Below, piece by piece: positions 59,817 through 64,000 of a stretch of DNA of 64,000 nucleotides (position 1 is its first letter; each line of letters opens with the position of its first letter). The DNA comes from Paracyclopina nana (Eukaryota; Arthropoda; Copepoda; Cyclopoida; Cyclopettidae). The notes under the pieces were generated by a model that searched no databases, had not been told where the DNA came from, and saw only the letters and a program-made list of their open reading frames with translations. The stretch spans positions 3,348,001 through 3,412,000 of the forward strand of contig JAGUCH010000005.1 in assembly GCA_019096065.1 (NCBI GenBank). Direction: 5' to 3'. Both the position numbers and the translations under genes were made by a program.

Positions 59817-62800
59817 TTAATTGCACTTCATTGTCTTGAGATACAATACATCAGCGTCCATTAGCCTTACGGGCGTGAAAAAGGCCAAGGTGTCTGCTTC
59901 GCCCTTTCTGCTGTGCTCCAAATCCATGCAATGAGCCCTCTCAACAAACTGGAGCATGTGATCAATGATGGGGTCGACCTCAGACTCACTTAAGTCGAGC
60001 AAGGCCATAAAGTCCCACAGACCGTGCGTCATTTCCCTGAGCAGCCTTCTTGATTGACGAGCGGCCAAGGTCTGATGAAGGTTACGATCTTCCACCATGA
60101 CCTTTTAAAGAAATAAGGATAAGAAGAGAAAAGGAAACAAACACAGTACTTAACATGTGAAATTCGAGACTCTAAGCAATTCTTTAGCTAGAAGACCAAT
60201 GGCTAGATTTACGCATTGCTCTAAGCAAGAAAGAAAACACTACTCTTTCGCTGGCTACCTTTCAATACACATTACAAGACAAAGCTTCATGAATGGATGT
60301 CATAAATTGCAAGAAGGTTGAATGCGAATATTACTATGATCGATGCAGAATGGTCATACCAAAATTAAGGAGCGGCAGTAAAAATTACAAATTTTCTCAT
60401 AAAAAGGTGGGATTCTCTGTTGTTTTATTCAAGGAAAATGCTAATGCTCTCCTTAGCACATCCACTTAAACAAATCAAGCTTTGAAGCTTTTGAGGCTGA
60501 AAAGCCAAATACTAATAGAAAAAAGTCTATTTCAGCTTAGCCGTAATACAGCTATCTTTGGGCATTGTGGAGGTACTGCAACGAGCTTCATTATTTCTGT
60601 AATGCCAGTTATTTAGCTTACATTCGACAGAGCACAGAATGCAATGGCAACGATGGAGCAATAATGCTACACACATGTACATAATAATAAGCCTTCCGTT
60701 ATTAATGCGTATTCACTCACCATCAGCTTCTTAAGATGAGCAACAAGGGCTGGAAAGACATCATCCAACGTCCGCTTTCTAATAAAGTCTCTGGAACATT
60801 GGGCCAAAATACGTAAGACATGGAAAGCTTTGTCAACAACAAATAAGTTGTTCGAGGTAAATAGAAGCTTCAGTGGCTGCCACGTTTGATGCACTAATGG
60901 CAAAAGCTCATCTCTGAAAATAGATCCATCGTGGGTTAAGTAAATCCATTAAAATGGATTTCAGGGCGCAGAAAACATCATATAACAGAAGTACGCGAGT
61001 AGATTGAGTGGGGGAGAAAGTAGTGAATATGTAAGCAGGCAATTCTCATAGCAGCTTGCAGAGTCGTTTCCCCAAATATATTCAGATGGAAAAAAGCCAA
61101 CCTGGCATTGAGGCAATATTGCATCTGGCTAATATCAAACATGAGGTCAGAGTGCAAAAGACCCATTTTAAATAGGTATCTGAGTTATTCTTGGAATAAC
61201 TGAGAAAGAAGAAACTTTAGTGCCATATTGATGTCACGACGTTTGACAAAATGCATTTAACTTTAGGTTTAGCATCTGGTTTGCTATTAAATTCAGTCAC
61301 TACACTGCTGGCTACAGAAAAAGAACAAAAGCCCCAAAAGAGAAAAGTATAAAAAGCTTGACACGCAACAAGATGCTTACTGACGATAAGAACTATCAGG
61401 AAAATGAACTTGGAGGAACTTACTGATGCATTTGGATGCCAAGTATTGATTTCCCAACAATTTCCATGGCTAAAAGCTGCCACTGAGGATTGGCAACCAT
61501 GGAAATAAAGTGACGACAGTGCTTGATTGTTTCTCGGAGAAACTTGACTTTTTCGGGAACTTTTTCGCTTTTTTCTTCATTGTCTTCTGCAGTAGTTTCT
61601 TCTGTGTCATTATTAGTTTGATGAAAGCCCTCTTCAGGGCAGGAAACTCGCTCCATTTCTTCATCATCTTGCAGAGCTTGCCGTTCCAATTCATCACTAT
61701 ATTTTAGGGCTGGAAAATCAAATGAAATGTTGGCATTTTCCGCAAGAAAAATAAAGCCCAGTGTGGAATTAGGCCTTTGAGAAAAAACACGACTTTGAAT
61801 GATGGAGCTTTCACACCATACGACATGCGATTCATTACAGTTTCGACTTTATTTGAAGCTTTTAAAAAGACACGCAGAGAAAACTCGAGTGGAAAACCTG
61901 CATTTTGTATGTTTTGATACGCCAGCAGGTGAAAAGCTAGATATGTGCAAAATTGTGATGAGTTATGCAAAACGAGGCTTTTTTGAGTATGAGCCGTAAA
62001 ATTATGCTTGGATTTTTGAAAACAAGCATTAAAGTGTCACAATTTTTAGAAAGTGTTTTTTCAAAGAAGAATGTTATTCAACTACTTTCGAGGGAAAGAG
62101 CGCATATTTCCCACGACAGGAAATATTTCCTTAATGCGTAGCAAGGGACTAAAAATTGCGAGGATAATTAAACATAATTACAACCGTAGTAGGTGATGCG
62201 CAAATTCTTCGTAATTATGATAATGACATCCGTGAAAGCATAATCAGTTAACAATTATTAAAATAATCCCTGACCATGAAATTCCAGCTGCGCAAAACTA
62301 GTTTTCTCCATTAAAACAATTGCGTGCCCTATTTGAACGTTAAAAAAGAACACCGTTCTAAAATTATCAAAAGCTCTACTTGCCTTTGATCAGGCTGGTT
62401 ATTTTTCCTCTACGATCAGATGAGTCGGATGACACGGGTCTTTTTTGCTCTCGCGGCTTTTCGCAGTCTTGGAGGTTTCCCACGAAAATGGCAATGACAC
62501 CCAAGATTTCAGTGGTGAGCGAAATATCCACATCCATCCATGAAATGTCTAGTTGCCGTAGCAGCGAATTGATTGCATCCCTCAGTGATTTCTCGTCAGA
62601 TTGCTGGCGAGAAAGCCTCAAGACAACCCTTAATAAAGTTGGAAGGCCAGTTGGCCTTTTTTGTCGGCCATCATTGAAGCGTGTGAAATGTTTCCTCAAG
62701 AGGATGGTCAGTTGCCGGCTCATATAATCTAAATGACTTGCGAGCATATCTTCGATCTTTGGATAACCGCAGGCCTGAAAAAATGGCAGTGTGAAGTTCG

Positions 62801-63951
62801 CAAGAAATGCCGGTTTTTCTAGTATATACCAACCAACCTTTGACAACTGGGAGAGAGCATGAAAGAGTACATGAGCTTGATGGCTATGAGTGACATTGAC
62901 ATGCTTGAGACAGTAGACCAGGCAGTTGCCAACGTTATCCCGATCAAAAGATCTGCAAAGAAATTAAATCTTATGAAGAATATGCTACCAAGAAATCATG
63001 CTATCTTATTGCGTAACGTTCATATCGGATTTCGCATATATGCCTAGAAAGAGCTTCAATTACGTTCTATGCGCGTGGAGAGCCAAACACTCAAAAAATA
63101 ATTGCATGCTTCAAGAAAATATTAACTTGTACAAAATAGCTTCCACGCTGTAATCTGTTGCTCGTAAAAAGTGGTAAACGCAAGTCATGTTCTACTTTTG
63201 GAGAGCTACACTGTATGTTCAATTTATAAAGCTACCTTATGGAGTTTTCCCCGATGGCAGCCAGATTTTTTGCCATGAAGCCAAATCCCTCCATTATCAG
63301 CAATCTTGAGCTCCACTCAATGTCCTCGTTGCTTTCCTCATTGTTGCCCTCTCTATTTCTCATAGGAATGCTGAGCTCATGATTTCCAGGTGGCTCGTAG
63401 CTCAAGTAGGATTCCACCAGGTCGAAAACGAGCGAGTCATTGTGAAAGCCATGCAGTATCATTAAGTTGAGCAAAATAATCGACTCTCGTTCGTGTTGGC
63501 TGCTGCTGCGCATTTTCACACTCAAGTGGTTGACGATGATGTCAGAGCGGCAGTAAGTAGCTAAAATCCCTGCAATCAATTCCATTCTCTCTTGTAGTTC
63601 AAGAGACCCTAGATGCCTGTATAGCTTTTCTGGGGCCCTCAAAGACGCAGAAGAGGAGGACTCGAAGAGAAAGTCGCAGTCTCTCAAATTAAGAAATGCA
63701 GCTTCGGTGACAAGGCTTTTCTTACGTAGTTGCACCAGCGCGAGCAGAGCATCCAAGAGCTGGCAAACGTAGGTGTCAGAGTAAAAGAAAAGGCTGAAAG
63801 AGATGAAGAAAAACGAATCATCATGGTTATCAATGCAAAGTCATGTGCAATCGTTATAAATTGATTTTAAAAAACGCTCGCACTGCAATATCATATAGTC
63901 CTCAATTATGACATACCATTTTCCACGAGTATTAGCTAAGAGCACTTTTTT
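59817..63951 (-). CDS. TTI1: TELO2-interacting protein 1 (TTI1), 3' part; gene continues past the window end
   Basis: Visible exons join in phase: 63951-63917 (tentative, 35 nt), 63793-63236, 62952-62838, 62774-62384, 61709-61424, 60913-60721 and 60101-59817, giving ~620 C-terminal residues. The HEAT-repeat protein matches TTI1 at ACGYPKIEDMLASHLDYM and LPLVHQTWQPLKLLF, followed by VVDKAFHVLRILAQCSRDFI. TTI1 works with TELO2 and TTI2 as an HSP90 co-chaperone complex stabilising PIKK kinases such as mTOR, ATM and ATR. The intron after the 62774-62384 exon appears to start with GC, not GT (AAAG then GCAAGT); only this join keeps the frame. The acidic, Lys/Glu-rich insert in the 61709 exon is normal for the family. 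The N-terminal half lies beyond position 64000. Confidence 0.88.
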
Positions 63952-64000
63952 CTTTGATATGGTTGATATACTTTTCATGAAGGAAATTGTTCACTAGCTG

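Overview
This window is nuclear DNA of an invertebrate animal. Genes occur on both strands and are split by spliceosomal introns, most of them 51-70 nt with GT-AG ends. Exons joined by phase reproduce recognisable metazoan proteins: ODAD2, a nicotinic acetylcholine receptor subunit, Par-3, TRAPPC11, an SLC15 peptide transporter, an FMRFamide-type GPCR and TTI1. The gene set and compact architecture fit a panarthropod (crustacean, basal hexapod or similar), but the sequence alone does not fix the taxon. ODAD2 implies a motile axoneme, for example flagellated sperm.

Layout. 1-412 (-): first coding exon of an unidentified protein running off the left edge. 413-6134: no supportable gene. 6274-10622 (+): ODAD2/ARMC4, whose first coding intron carries a 1.26-kb element with terminal inverted repeats. 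10800-22580 (-): an alpha-type nicotinic receptor subunit in ten coding exons. Its signal-peptide exon lies 4.6 kb upstream of the next exon, and that intron encloses a whole secreted cysteine-rich gene on the + strand (17496-19441). 24.1-25.0 kb: foldback DNA and a 40-bp minisatellite. 25595-27649 (-): a METTL27-like methyltransferase with a long N-terminal extension. 28932-29988 (-): a proline-rich tail-anchored protein. 30264-36939 (-): complete Par-3/bazooka. 40242-44495 (+): complete TRAPPC11. It is followed only 113 nt later by 44609-52341 (+), an SLC15 transporter whose last 3.4-kb intron encloses a complete antisense gene (49232-51342) made of ten cysteine modules, mostly one per exon. 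52.6-55.4 kb: a 2.7-kb composite inverted-repeat element with a GC-rich minisatellite at its centre, followed by a small MITE. 56705-59380 (+): FMRFamide-receptor-like GPCR. 59817-window end (-): 3' half of TTI1.

The genes are not a pathway. Themes are neuronal signalling (nAChR, peptide GPCR), polarity (Par-3), vesicle traffic (TRAPPC11), PIKK stability (TTI1), cilia (ODAD2) and peptide uptake (SLC15). The most unusual features are the two opposite-strand genes nested in introns, the one-exon-per-module cysteine protein, the very tight TRAPPC11/SLC15 tandem with a splice-acceptor-like tract between them, and a family of foldback elements that carry minisatellites.

All exon joins were worked out by hand from splice consensus, reading-frame phase and remembered family sequences. 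No database search or transcript data were available.
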